Of a DNA stretch of 62,346 nt, positions 7,797-16,298 are shown one piece after another (the first letter of the stretch is position 1; each line of letters begins with the position of its first letter). Under the pieces are notes generated by a model. It was not told where the DNA came from. It was given only the letters and a program-made list of their open reading frames with translations, and made no database searches. Both the position numbers and the translations under genes were made by a program. The DNA comes from Hungateiclostridiaceae bacterium UBA1305 (GTDB lineage Bacteria; Bacillota; Clostridia; Acetivibrionales; DTU013), in contig DBTX01000004.1 in the NCBI GenBank assembly GCA_002307275.1, positions 1 to 62,346 on the forward strand, given 5' to 3'.

Positions 7797-9728
7797 ATGC
7801 TTGAATTGGAGATGTACAATATAAGGAAATACTTTGGTGATACTCTGGTTCTATATGATGCCGGGTTTAAGATTTTTGAAAATGATAAAGTCGGCATGGT
7901 AGGCGCAAACGGAAGTGGAAAGAGTACCATCCTGAAGCTGTTGGCAGGCATTGAGCCAATGGATCTGGATTACAGAAAAATATGCGAAGGCAAAAGCTGT
8001 ATCTCCTACCCCACCGGTACGTCTATCGCCTATCTTGATCAATTGCCGCGCTATCCTGACGGATTGAAAGTAATCGATATACTGAAATTGGCATTCCGGG
8101 AGCTTTACCTTTTGGAAGAACAGCTTTGCACCCTTGAAAGCACAATGGGGCTTTTGCAGGGAGAGGCATTAGCAACGGCTTTAAAACAATACGGCAGACT
8201 TCAGCACAACTATGACGCAAAAGGAGGCTATGATAAGGAGGAAAAGCTGAAAAGGATCTGCTCCGGCCTGAAGTTTGATGACGTTTTTTTACAGAAGGAC
8301 TTCAATATTCTGAGCGGAGGAGAAAAAACTTCAGTCATGCTGGGTAAGATTCTTCTCGAGAATCCTGATATCCTGCTGCTTGATGAGCCGACGAACCATC
8401 TGGATATGGAATCCTCAGAATGGCTTGAAAGCCAACTCAGGAATTACAAGGGCATCGTCCTTATTGTGTCCCATGACAGATACTTTCTGGACCATGTTGT
8501 AACGAAAATCATCGAGTTGGAAGATAAAGCGTGTGAAGCCTATTTGGGGAATTACTCCGCTTATGTAAAGCAAAAGGAAGAAAATATGCTGCTCCAGTAT
8601 GAAAATTATAAGGAGCAAAACAAGAAGATAAATGCGATGGAAAAATCCATTAAAGATTTGAGAGACTGGGCTCAAAGGGCCGACAATAATAAGTTCTTCA
8701 GGAGGGCTGCCAGTTTGCAGCGGAAGCTTGATAAAATGCAGAGGATAGATAAACCGCTCTTTGACAAGCAGAATATCAAGGTTAACTTTAGAGATACCCG
8801 CCGTTCCGGAAATGACATCTTAATGGTCAGCGGATTATCGAAAAGCTTTGGTAACAGGATCCTGTTTAAGAACCTTGATCTGTTTGTCTCTTTGGGTGAA
8901 AGGATAGCTTTGATCGGGCCGAACGGCAGCGGGAAAACCACCTTTTTGAAGATGCTGCTCGGAGAAATGAATGCAGACGGCGGCATTATAACACTAGGGG
9001 CAAATTTGAAAATTGCATATCTGCCGCAGGTTCTAACTTTCAACAATGAGGAAGCGACGGTCATCGACTGTTTCAGAGAAGACAGAATCATACTGGAGGG
9101 AAAGGCTCGCGAGTATCTGTCCCGGTTCATGTTCTTCGGCAAAGCTCCGTTCAGGAAGGTGAACCAATTATCCGGCGGCGAAAGGGTCAGGCTTAAGCTT
9201 GGCATGCTCCTGTACGATGAAACGAACATTCTGATCCTGGATGAACCTACGAATCATCTGGACATCGAATCAATCGAAACGTTGGAGGAGGCATTGGAAG
9301 ATTTTAAAGGCACATTGTTATTCATCTCCCATGACAGATACTTTATTAATAAAGTATGCAGCCGCATTGTCGCTGTCGAAGAAAACAGACTTGCAAGCTA
9401 TCCTGGCAGCTATGATGCTTACAGGGAAAAGAAAAATGAATCGCAGCCGGCACTGGAACAACCACAAGTCATCCGGAAGAATAAACCTGTGAAAGGTTTG
9501 TCCGAGGCAGGAAAAAATAAAACCGGCAAGTTGGCGTTAATCATGCTTGAAGATAAAATGAAAGCTATGGAAGAGGAAATGAAAAAAATCGACAAAAGTA
9601 TGTCTATGCCGGAAGTGAATTATGATGAACTAAATAAGCTTTACTGCAAAAAGGAAGAGCTAAACGGAGAATTTGAAAAACTAATGGAGGCTTGGTTAAG
9701 CCAAAGCAACAGCATCTGTAATAATTGA
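7797..9728 (+). CDS. ABC-F family ATPase (ribosome-associated)
   Basis: 643-residue protein with two ATP-binding cassettes and no membrane segments, the ABC-F layout. Cassette 1 has Walker A GANGSGKST, signature LSGGEKT and Walker B ILLLDEPTNHLD. Cassette 2 has GPNGSGKTT, LSGGERVRLKLG and ILILDEPTNHLD. The linker between them is rich in charged helix, and a C-terminal coiled coil (about residues 570-635) follows. ABC-F proteins act on the ribosome, either as translation factors or as antibiotic-protection proteins. I prefer ATG 7797, preceded by GAGGGAT, over ATG 7785, which has no ribosome binding site. The attenuator-like hairpin upstream favours an inducible, possibly protective, role. The subfamily cannot be decided from motifs alone. 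Confidence 0.9.
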   Translation: MLELEMYNIRKYFGDTLVLYDAGFKIFENDKVGMVGANGSGKSTILKLLAGIEPMDLDYRKICEGKSCISYPTGTSIAYLDQLPRYPDGLKVIDILKLAFRELYLLEEQLCTLESTMGLLQGEALATALKQYGRLQHNYDAKGGYDKEEKLKRICSGLKFDDVFLQKDFNILSGGEKTSVMLGKILLENPDILLLDEPTNHLDMESSEWLESQLRNYKGIVLIVSHDRYFLDHVVTKIIELEDKACEAYLGNYSAYVKQKEENMLLQYENYKEQNKKINAMEKSIKDLRDWAQRADNNKFFRRAASLQRKLDKMQRIDKPLFDKQNIKVNFRDTRRSGNDILMVSGLSKSFGNRILFKNLDLFVSLGERIALIGPNGSGKTTFLKMLLGEMNADGGIITLGANLKIAYLPQVLTFNNEEATVIDCFREDRIILEGKAREYLSRFMFFGKAPFRKVNQLSGGERVRLKLGMLLYDETNILILDEPTNHLDIESIETLEEALEDFKGTLLFISHDRYFINKVCSRIVAVEENRLASYPGSYDAYREKKNESQPALEQPQVIRKNKPVKGLSEAGKNKTGKLALIMLEDKMKAMEEEMKKIDKSMSMPEVNYDELNKLYCKKEELNGEFEKLMEAWLSQSNSICNN

Positions 9729-9776
9729 CTATTGGGGGCTGCAGGCGGATTTTCATCCAGCTGCAGCCCCCAATAG
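9729..9776. terminator. Bidirectional terminator between ABC-F gene and tkt
   Basis: A perfect 16-base stem (arms CTATTGGGGGCTGCAG and CTGCAGCCCCCAATAG) lies between the two convergent genes. It is very GC-rich, with short T-stretches, and probably ends transcription from both sides. Confidence 0.85.
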
Positions 9777-9782
9777 TTTAAA

Positions 9783-11783
9783 TTATATCCTTTTAAGCAT
9801 TTTCAGTGACCTGCTGACAACATTCTCTACAGTGAAGCCATACTTTTTGAATAGCTCATCCACAGGAGCAGATGACCCAAAGGTATCTATTGAAATAACC
9901 TCTCCGTCTATTCCGATATATTTGTACCAGCCGTATGATGAAGCTGCTTCAACGGCTATACGTGCCCTGACTTCCTTTGGAAGTATGGATAACTTGTATT
10001 CCTCGTCCTGCTCCTCAAATATTTCCCAGGATGGAAGGCTTACCACCCTTGCTGATATTCCACTTTCTATTAGTTTTTTTCCTGCTCCATATATAAGCTG
10101 TACTTCCGAGCCTGATGCCATGAGGATGATATCAGTTTTTTTGCCCGTATCAAGGAGTACATAGCCTCCTTTTAAAGCATCTTTTCCTGTCTCGCTCAGT
10201 TGGGGAAGATTTTGTCTTGTAAGGATCAAAGCAGTTGGTGATTTCGTCCTGGTTAGTGCCGAATACCAAGCTGCTGCTGTTTCTTTGCTGTCAGCAGGTC
10301 TTATTACTGTAAAGTTGGGTATACTCCTTAATGCTGCAAGCTGTTCGACAGGTTGGTGTGTTGGCCCGTCTTCCCCTACTCCTATACTATCATGGGTAAG
10401 AATATATATTACAGGAAGCTTCATAAGAGCAGCCAGTCTCATGGATGGCTTCATATAGTCACTAAACACGAAGAAGGTTGATACATATGGTACCAGTCCC
10501 CCATGTACTGCTATCCCGTTTGCTATTGCAGCCATTGCATGTTCCCTTACTCCAAAATGGAGGTTGGATCCGCTGTAGTCTTCCTTTGAGAAGTCTCCCC
10601 TTCCCTTCATTTGAGTTTTTGTAGAGGGTGTAAGGTCAGCTGATCCACCTATCAGATTTGGCACTATTTCTACTATGCGGTTTAATGCATCCGCCGAGGA
10701 GATCCTGGTCGCCATGGGTTTTGTGTCAATGTTCCAAAGCTTTTCATTGTCCGACAGAATCTCCCGGAGGTCCGAATTGTGCCATTTGTGCCATTCCGCT
10801 GCCAGTTCAGGATATGCCTTCCTATAGCCTTCAAATATCTTGATCCATTCCTTTTCATTATCTTCGCATTCGAGTATGATTCTTTCCAAGTGTTTTCTTA
10901 CTTCTTCAGGTACGTGGAAAGGTTCTTCATATCCCCAGTCCAGATTTTCCTTTGTGGCTTTGATATTGTCTTCTCCCAAGGGCTCTCCATGGCTGGAAGC
11001 CATACCCTGTTTTGCTGGACAGCCGTGACCTATATTTGTTTTGATCAAAATAAGAGACGGTTTAGCCAATTCACTTTTAGCAGTATCTATTGCATCGTTT
11101 ATTGCTTCTATATCTGTTCCGTCATCTATTTTCTGTACATGCCATTGATATGCTTCAAACCTTTTTGCAACATCTTCCCTAAATGCTATATCCGTACTAC
11201 CCTCTATTGTTATTCTGTTTGAGTCATAAAGTACAATGAGTTTTCCCAGACCCAGTGTTCCTGCAAGTGACGCAGCCTCTGATGAGATTCCCTCCATCAT
11301 GTCGCCGTCTCCTGAAATAACGTAGGTGTAGTGGTCCACAATATCAAATCCTGTACGATTAAACCTGGCAGCAAGATGCCTTTCAGCCATTGCCATCCCT
11401 ACTGCATTGGCAAATCCCTGTCCAAGCGGACCTGTGGTTACTTCCACTCCTGCTGTATGCCCATATTCAGGGTGGCCTGGTGTTTTACTTCCCATCTGCC
11501 TGAAGTTTTTTATATCATCAATACTTAATCCATAGCCAAATAAATGCAATAGTGAATACAGCAGCATCGAGCCATGCCCTGCAGACAGTACAAACCGGTC
11601 GCGGTCCATCCATTTGGGATTTTTGGGGTTATGCTTCATATGCCTTGACCATAGTGTATATGCCATCGGCGCCGCTCCCATCGGCAGCCCGGGATGTCCT
11701 GAATTCGCCTTTTGAACTGCTTCTGCAGACAATATCCTTATTGTGTCGATGCACAGCTCATTTATATTAGTCTTTCTTTTCAT
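9783..11783 (-). CDS. tkt: Transketolase
   Basis: 666-residue, full-length thiamine-diphosphate enzyme of the non-oxidative pentose phosphate pathway. It moves two-carbon ketol units between sugar phosphates. Visible landmarks are SGHPGLPMGAAPMAY near residue 28, the ThDP/metal motif SGDGDMMEGISSEAA near residue 158, the pyrimidine-domain motif FGVREHAMAAIANG, and HDSIGVGEDGPTHQPVE, which contains conserved active-site histidines. The ATG follows GAGGATAATT. The gene appears to be transcribed alone and ends at a strong shared terminator. Confidence 0.96.
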   Translation of the reverse strand: MKRKTNINELCIDTIRILSAEAVQKANSGHPGLPMGAAPMAYTLWSRHMKHNPKNPKWMDRDRFVLSAGHGSMLLYSLLHLFGYGLSIDDIKNFRQMGSKTPGHPEYGHTAGVEVTTGPLGQGFANAVGMAMAERHLAARFNRTGFDIVDHYTYVISGDGDMMEGISSEAASLAGTLGLGKLIVLYDSNRITIEGSTDIAFREDVAKRFEAYQWHVQKIDDGTDIEAINDAIDTAKSELAKPSLILIKTNIGHGCPAKQGMASSHGEPLGEDNIKATKENLDWGYEEPFHVPEEVRKHLERIILECEDNEKEWIKIFEGYRKAYPELAAEWHKWHNSDLREILSDNEKLWNIDTKPMATRISSADALNRIVEIVPNLIGGSADLTPSTKTQMKGRGDFSKEDYSGSNLHFGVREHAMAAIANGIAVHGGLVPYVSTFFVFSDYMKPSMRLAALMKLPVIYILTHDSIGVGEDGPTHQPVEQLAALRSIPNFTVIRPADSKETAAAWYSALTRTKSPTALILTRQNLPQLSETGKDALKGGYVLLDTGKKTDIILMASGSEVQLIYGAGKKLIESGISARVVSLPSWEIFEEQDEEYKLSILPKEVRARIAVEAASSYGWYKYIGIDGEVISIDTFGSSAPVDELFKKYGFTVENVVSRSLKMLKRI

Positions 11784-11979
11784 AATTATCCTCGCTTCAT
11801 ATCATTCATCAGGAAATCCAGCCACCGCATAAACCCCTTATTATATTTATATAAGGTATATACCACTGGCATTTGTTTAATAAACACTTCATTCGGTGAT
11901 ATTTATGGGGGGGCATTCTCTCTTGAGGGGAATTAAAGGCAACAGACAAAAGTAATAAGCAATACCTGCATCCGTCCAA

Positions 11980-13509
11980 TCAGTGAGCTTTGAACGATAT
12001 CTTGTTACGCACCGCCATGCGCTGTACAGCGCCTCCAGCCGGAGCTGTGACCGTCACCTTATATACCCCTTGGGAATCAAAATTAAAGAAAGCATTTTCA
12101 TCTATACGGGCATTGCCATTCTGAATTGTGATATTGGTTATGGTGCCGGAACCAAAAGCCTGGTTTGCAACATAGGTGACGCTTGGCGGAAGAATTAATC
12201 CATCCAGCTTATAACAACCGAGAAATGCATATTTCCCAATACTTGTCAAACTTTTAGGAAACAAAATTTCACTTAATACATAGCAGAATGAAAAAGCATC
12301 TTTCCCAATGCTGGTGACTGTTTCTGGAATCCCGACCTGTTCCAGGGAGATACAGGAGGAAAAAGTATGTTCTTCAATACGAGTCAGCGCTCTGGGAAGC
12401 TGGATTTTTTGAAGAGCATTACAACCTTCGAAGGCAGATTCACCGATATTCTTCACACTATCCGGCATAACAATCTTTTCAAGCTGGCTACATTCGCTAA
12501 AGGCTGCAGCGCCAATACTTACCACACTATCCGGTATCACGACCGATTTCAGCGTTCTATTTTCGTAGAATACATTCACACCAATGCTTTTTACCCCATT
12601 TGGAATAACAACATCGGCATCTGTACCATTATATTTGAACAGAACGCCATTCCCTCGGACATCAAATTTATCATATTTCTTATCAAGCTGAACTTTGCTT
12701 CTATAAGAAACAAGGCTGGAATCCTCCAGGCTTTTAGGTATATTTATTTTTGTCAGTTTGGCGCATCCCTTAAACGCAGATGGGGCGATGCTCTTTATTC
12801 CTTCGTTAAGCTTGACACTGTTTAAATTGCTGCAGGTATAGAAAGCATTATCCCATATCTGTCTGACACTTCCCGGCAATGTAACGCTGTTAATGCTACT
12901 ATCATTGAGACCTTCGGAAAATGCACGCTCGCCTATTATTTTTACATTGTTCGGAACAACTACGTTTCCGCCCTTACCATTATATTTATAAAGAATTCCA
13001 TCTCCCAGTATGATAAAGTCCTGTTTTTTCGACCAGCTATACACCGAATCGTGGCCAATGTACTTGACTGTGGCTGGTATTGGCATACTTGCAAGTAATG
13101 TACAATTTTGAAAAGCAGCATATTCAATTCGCTCCAATCCATATGGCAGTTGAATGGCCTTTATTTTTGCGCAGCCGAAAAATGCCGCCTCTCCAATGCT
13201 TTTAAGGTTTTTGGATAGAGTAAGTTTTGTCAGGGACTTAAAACGTACAAACGCACCTGATTCAATTGTTGTCACACTGTCCGGCATTGTGATGCCAGTG
13301 ACCTTGTCCTTTTTCGTCGTTAAAAAAGCATACTCGCCGATCGTCGTAACTCCTTTTGGTATGACGATATTGGCTGAGGTACCCGAATACTTGATTAGCA
13401 CACCATTGTCCACAAGAAAATCGCTGGATACAGACGCAGTTGTGTAAATCGGAAGCAGACCCGTCAATAGTACCATCACTAATAAAACAGAAATCAGTCT
13501 CTTTTTCAA
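11980..13509 (-). CDS. Secreted BspA-type leucine-rich-repeat protein
   Basis: 509 residues with a Sec signal peptide (first about 25 residues, hydrophobic LISVLLVMVLLTGLLPIYT). The rest is made of LRR_5/BspA-type repeats of the form IPxSVTSIGxxAFxxCxxL. Three longer units begin with the same block, GVLIKYSGTSANIVIP, GILYKYNGKGGNVVVP and GVLFKYNGTDADVVIP, so an ancestral domain has been repeated. No cell-wall anchor or membrane tail is seen, so the protein is probably released or loosely surface-bound. BspA-type proteins often mediate adhesion, but that is family knowledge and not shown here. The start is a TTG behind GAGGT. Confidence 0.88.
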   Translation of the reverse strand: MKKRLISVLLVMVLLTGLLPIYTTASVSSDFLVDNGVLIKYSGTSANIVIPKGVTTIGEYAFLTTKKDKVTGITMPDSVTTIESGAFVRFKSLTKLTLSKNLKSIGEAAFFGCAKIKAIQLPYGLERIEYAAFQNCTLLASMPIPATVKYIGHDSVYSWSKKQDFIILGDGILYKYNGKGGNVVVPNNVKIIGERAFSEGLNDSSINSVTLPGSVRQIWDNAFYTCSNLNSVKLNEGIKSIAPSAFKGCAKLTKINIPKSLEDSSLVSYRSKVQLDKKYDKFDVRGNGVLFKYNGTDADVVIPNGVKSIGVNVFYENRTLKSVVIPDSVVSIGAAAFSECSQLEKIVMPDSVKNIGESAFEGCNALQKIQLPRALTRIEEHTFSSCISLEQVGIPETVTSIGKDAFSFCYVLSEILFPKSLTSIGKYAFLGCYKLDGLILPPSVTYVANQAFGSGTITNITIQNGNARIDENAFFNFDSQGVYKVTVTAPAGGAVQRMAVRNKISFKAH

Positions 13510-13613
13510 TTTATACCTCGCATGATGTAGATATTTTGAAAATTGTCCATAAATATTATATCAGCCATTTTCTCCATTTACAACATAAAATGGCATAACA
13601 CAACAACCTAAAA

Positions 13614-13642
13614 TTATTCAGGGCACTATTTATGACTGAATA
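13614..13642 (-). terminator. Terminator of the superoxide dismutase gene
   Basis: Stem arms TTATTCAG and CTGAATAA, followed on the minus strand by ATTTTAGG, directly after the stop codon of the SOD gene. A modest intrinsic terminator. Confidence 0.5.
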
Positions 13643-13645
13643 AGC

Positions 13646-14236
13646 TTACTGCATATATGGCTGATACTGATTCCATGGTTGTATCACACCGCATGCGATG
13701 CGCTTGCCTGAGTTGCCTGCAGGCTGGGTACGGTAATCATCAGGGTTTTCATGGATCATGATGGATCTGCCAATTACATCTGAAACTCTGAATCTATCCG
13801 TGATGAAGCATAGGATCGCCTGTCCATTGCTGGCAACAAGTACCGGAAAATCTCCAGCGTGATTGCCATGCGGCTGGTTTGTCGGATTCCAATGGCCCCC
13901 GCTTGTTTCAAATGGTTTTGCCGGATTTCCTACATCGCAGTTGCCTTTTTCATGGATATGGAATCCAAACGGGCCGACAGGCTGTTTATCAGCTGTTGCC
14001 GGTTTGTAAGCCGGGAGTCCGGTTATATTGGCACAGACTCTAACTCCCCCGGGAACATCCACAAAGGTCACCAGTCCCGATATTGACGGATAATCCGGCC
14101 CAGCGACGATCATGGCATAGGCTGTATTAAAACTTGCCACATAAGGCATCTGTGAAGCTTGCTGAGCATAAGGTGCCGGTGTGGGGCTTACCTGCGGTGA
14201 TACCGTATCCCGTGAATAATAATAGTCTCTAAACAT
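13646..14236 (-). CDS. Cu/Zn superoxide dismutase-like protein
   Basis: 196 residues. The Sod_Cu domain is recognised by GFHIHEKGNCD (copper-ligand histidines), the GGHWNP block with PHGNHAGDFP (zinc-ligand region) and IMIHENPDDYRTQPAGNSG near the end, with a final CGVI that keeps the second cysteine of the usual disulphide. The start is taken at ATG 14236, where GGAGG precedes it; the upstream extension to 14419 has no ribosome binding site and crosses a repeat element. The N-terminus is Tyr/Pro/Gln-rich (MFRDYYYSRDTVSP) and has no signal peptide, unlike most bacterial enzymes of this class. Some Gram-positive members lack metal ligands; here the key histidines appear present, so activity is plausible. 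Confidence 0.85.
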   Translation of the reverse strand: MFRDYYYSRDTVSPQVSPTPAPYAQQASQMPYVASFNTAYAMIVAGPDYPSISGLVTFVDVPGGVRVCANITGLPAYKPATADKQPVGPFGFHIHEKGNCDVGNPAKPFETSGGHWNPTNQPHGNHAGDFPVLVASNGQAILCFITDRFRVSDVIGRSIMIHENPDDYRTQPAGNSGKRIACGVIQPWNQYQPYMQ

Positions 14237-14294
14237 GGCAATTCCTCCAATATAATTGAGCATATACCATGTTATGTAAAATGCATGTAATTTG

Positions 14295-14466
14295 TTATAA
14301 CGCATCGGTTCAAAATAAAATTTATCAATTGTAGAAAAATTTATTACCAGAGTACAAAATTTCATCAGGAAATTTTGCACCTGGCTGCGTTTCAACGGGG
14401 CTGGTCTCAAGCAAAGCATGCTGCTCGCCTATGCATCCAGGGTGGGGACCTCTTTCGCCTCGTTAA
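14295..14466 (-). repeat. Structured intergenic repeat, copy 1 (full length)
   Basis: About 172 bp. Read on the minus strand it starts TAACGAGGCGAAAGAGGTCC and ends GAACCGATGCGTTATAA. It shares with the copy at 54151-54320 three blocks: AACGAGGCGAAAGA-GTCCCC, GACCAGCC-CGTTGAAACGCAG, and an AT-rich hairpin followed by TTTTGAACCGATGCGTTATAA. The region between blocks differs. It occupies most of the 321-base gap between sodC and gpsA; the gpsA terminator holds the rest. No protein is encoded. It may be a structured RNA or a mobile repeat. I do not recognise a known RNA family. Confidence 0.7.
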
Positions 14467-14472
14467 AAAAAT

Positions 14473-14513
14473 AAAACAGCTATTCCATGACACCATCGGC
14501 CAATAGCTGTTTT
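14473..14513 (-). terminator. Terminator of gpsA
   Basis: Arms AAAACAGCTATT and AATAGCTGTTTT form a 12-bp stem. On the minus strand it is followed by ATTTTTTTAA. It abuts the start of the structured repeat. Confidence 0.8.
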
Positions 14514-14557
14514 GTTGCTTTGCTGCTCTGTTGTTTTATTGAAATATGGATCCTGAA

Positions 14558-15580
14558 TCACCAGATATCCTCGAGGTCTTCCTTCTCCAGTTCGTGGGTC
14601 TTGTTCCTGCCCATGAGGTCAAATACGGCACTAGCGGGGTCCTTTCCATTGAACAGGATCTCATACGCTTCATTTGTGATTGGCATATTGACACCTAATT
14701 CCTTTGAAAGCCTGTATACAGGCTCTGTGGTAAAATAACCTTCTACCACCATTTTCACTTCTTCGAGTGCCTGATCCACTGTCCTGCCCTGCCCGATCAG
14801 TATGCCCGCCCGCCTGTTTCTGCTGTGCATGCTGGTACATGTGACAATCAGATCCCCTATTCCTGCAAGCCCGGAAAATGTCTGCATTTTAGCACCCATT
14901 GCACTGCCAAGCCTTGAGATTTCAGCGATGCCCCTCGTCATCAATGCCGCCTTCGTATTGTCACCATAGCCAAGACCGTCTGAAATGCCTGCACATAAGG
15001 CAATAACGTTCTTTACCGCACCGCCAAGCTCTACTCCCGTAGTATCAGGATTTGTATATACCCTGAAACGCGGAGACATGAATATATCCTGGATCAACTC
15101 GGCAGCCGCCTTGTTTTCCGAAGCAGCAACATATGCAGTAGGTATACCCTTTGAAAGCTCCTCTGCATGACATGGCCCGGACATTGCAACGACCGTGGCG
15201 TCAGGCATTTCCTGCAGAATCACCTCGGACATGCGGAAACCAGTGCCCTTCTCAAGACCTTTGGAGAAGCAGCTGATCGTTTTGGGTTTTTTTATAAGCG
15301 TTGAGATGTTTTTTATATTGCCCCTTACCGTTTGTGAAGGAATTACCATCACCAGCACATCTGAAAATGAAAGCGCCTCTTCCAGGTTTGAAGTGCAAAC
15401 CACATTTGGCGGTACAATTGCACCCGGCAGCTTATCCTTCTGCTCCCTTAGCGTATTGATCATTTCCACTTCTTCCTTGAAAACCGACCACATTTTTATG
15501 TTGTGCCCATTGCCCGAAAGCAGTATTGAAACAGCCGTGCCCATACTCCCTGCCCCAATTACAGAAACATTCATACCCAT
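14558..15580 (-). CDS. gpsA: Glycerol-3-phosphate dehydrogenase [NAD(P)+]
   Basis: 340-residue cytoplasmic enzyme that reduces dihydroxyacetone phosphate to sn-glycerol-3-phosphate for phospholipid synthesis. The N-terminal dinucleotide-binding motif is VIGAGSMGTAVSILLSGNGH. The family motifs FSKGLEKGTG, SGPCHAEEL, GGAVKNVIALCAGISDGLGYGDN (with the catalytic lysine) and GLAGIGDLIVTCTS are present. It starts with ATG close behind GGAGG. The plsY gene, whose product uses glycerol-3-phosphate, lies 31 bases upstream, so the two form a lipid-precursor pair within the der-plsY-gpsA operon. Confidence 0.96.
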   Translation of the reverse strand: MGMNVSVIGAGSMGTAVSILLSGNGHNIKMWSVFKEEVEMINTLREQKDKLPGAIVPPNVVCTSNLEEALSFSDVLVMVIPSQTVRGNIKNISTLIKKPKTISCFSKGLEKGTGFRMSEVILQEMPDATVVAMSGPCHAEELSKGIPTAYVAASENKAAAELIQDIFMSPRFRVYTNPDTTGVELGGAVKNVIALCAGISDGLGYGDNTKAALMTRGIAEISRLGSAMGAKMQTFSGLAGIGDLIVTCTSMHSRNRRAGILIGQGRTVDQALEEVKMVVEGYFTTEPVYRLSKELGVNMPITNEAYEILFNGKDPASAVFDLMGRNKTHELEKEDLEDIW

Positions 15581-15611
15581 TCAACCTCCGATAATATTCT
15601 TTATTTAAATA

Positions 15612-16214
15612 TCAAGCCTGTTTTTTCCTGAACGAAAATCTGGATTCGGTTCCTTCAAACAGACGTTTGATATTGGTATGGTGCTTAAAGATGATCAGAA
15701 CTGCAATGATCGTGGAAAAAATGATCGTTTCAGTATTTCTGCCAAGTGCTATTGCCATTGTCGGGAATAAAAAAGCTGCGATGATCGACCCAAGTGAAAC
15801 ATATCTGGAGATCAGCAGGATTATGATAAAAACGCCCAGCAGGCTTAATGCAATAGGCCAGTCTATCATCATCAGCACAGCCAGTGAAGTCAATACACCC
15901 TTACCGCCTTTGAAGCCGAAGTATACCGGCCATACGTGACCCAACACTGCAGCCGTGCCGCAAAGCATGCCGCCGAAATGGCCGCCATAGATGCAGTAAC
16001 CTGCTATATAGGCCAGGACGCCTTTTACAATATCACCCAGCAACACAAACAAAGCCGCCTTTTTACCCAATGTCCTCAAGGTGTTTGTCGTGCCTGCATT
16101 ACCGCTGCCATGCTGCCTTACATCCACTCTGTAGAACTTTCCCACGATAAGTGAGCTATTCAGACTACCGAGTAAATAACCTGCCAAAGCCGCCAATATT
16201 ATTCTAATCAGCAT
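15612..16214 (-). CDS. plsY: Acyl-phosphate:glycerol-3-phosphate acyltransferase
   Basis: 200-residue polytopic membrane enzyme that transfers an acyl group from acyl-phosphate to glycerol-3-phosphate, the first step of phosphatidate synthesis. Visible family motifs are GYLLGSLNSS, the glycine/serine-rich RQHGSGNAGTTNTLRTLGKKA, and GHVWPVYFGFKGGKGVLTSLAVL. About five hydrophobic segments are apparent. ATG 16214 is preferred because GGGGG lies seven bases before it; the in-frame TTG five codons upstream overlaps that site. It lies between der and gpsA, and plsX is not in the neighbourhood. Confidence 0.94.
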   Translation of the reverse strand: MLIRIILAALAGYLLGSLNSSLIVGKFYRVDVRQHGSGNAGTTNTLRTLGKKAALFVLLGDIVKGVLAYIAGYCIYGGHFGGMLCGTAAVLGHVWPVYFGFKGGKGVLTSLAVLMMIDWPIALSLLGVFIIILLISRYVSLGSIIAAFLFPTMAIALGRNTETIIFSTIIAVLIIFKHHTNIKRLFEGTESRFSFRKKQA

Positions 16215-16248
16215 AATTTCATCCCCCAAGAGTTAACCTTAAAATTAT

Positions 16249-16298
16249 CTAAAATGTTTCTGCAACCGAAACATTTTCTTTGAACTGATGCGTTATAA
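16249..16298 (+). repeat. Structured repeat, copy 3 (3' half only), overlapping der stop
   Basis: On the plus strand this 50-bp stretch matches the 3' end of copies 1 and 2: hairpin AAAATGTTTC-TGCAACC-GAAACATTTT followed by CTTTGAACTGATGCGTTATAA. Relative to the 54-kb copy, the stem bases T and A are replaced by G and C on opposite arms, so pairing is kept. The terminal TTATAA supplies the last codon (TTA) and stop (TAA) of der on the other strand. Confidence 0.65.

Noticed and set aside
14237..14419. Longer start of the superoxide dismutase gene.
   Set aside because: The extension crosses the intergenic repeat and has no ribosome binding site; GGAGG sits before ATG 14236.
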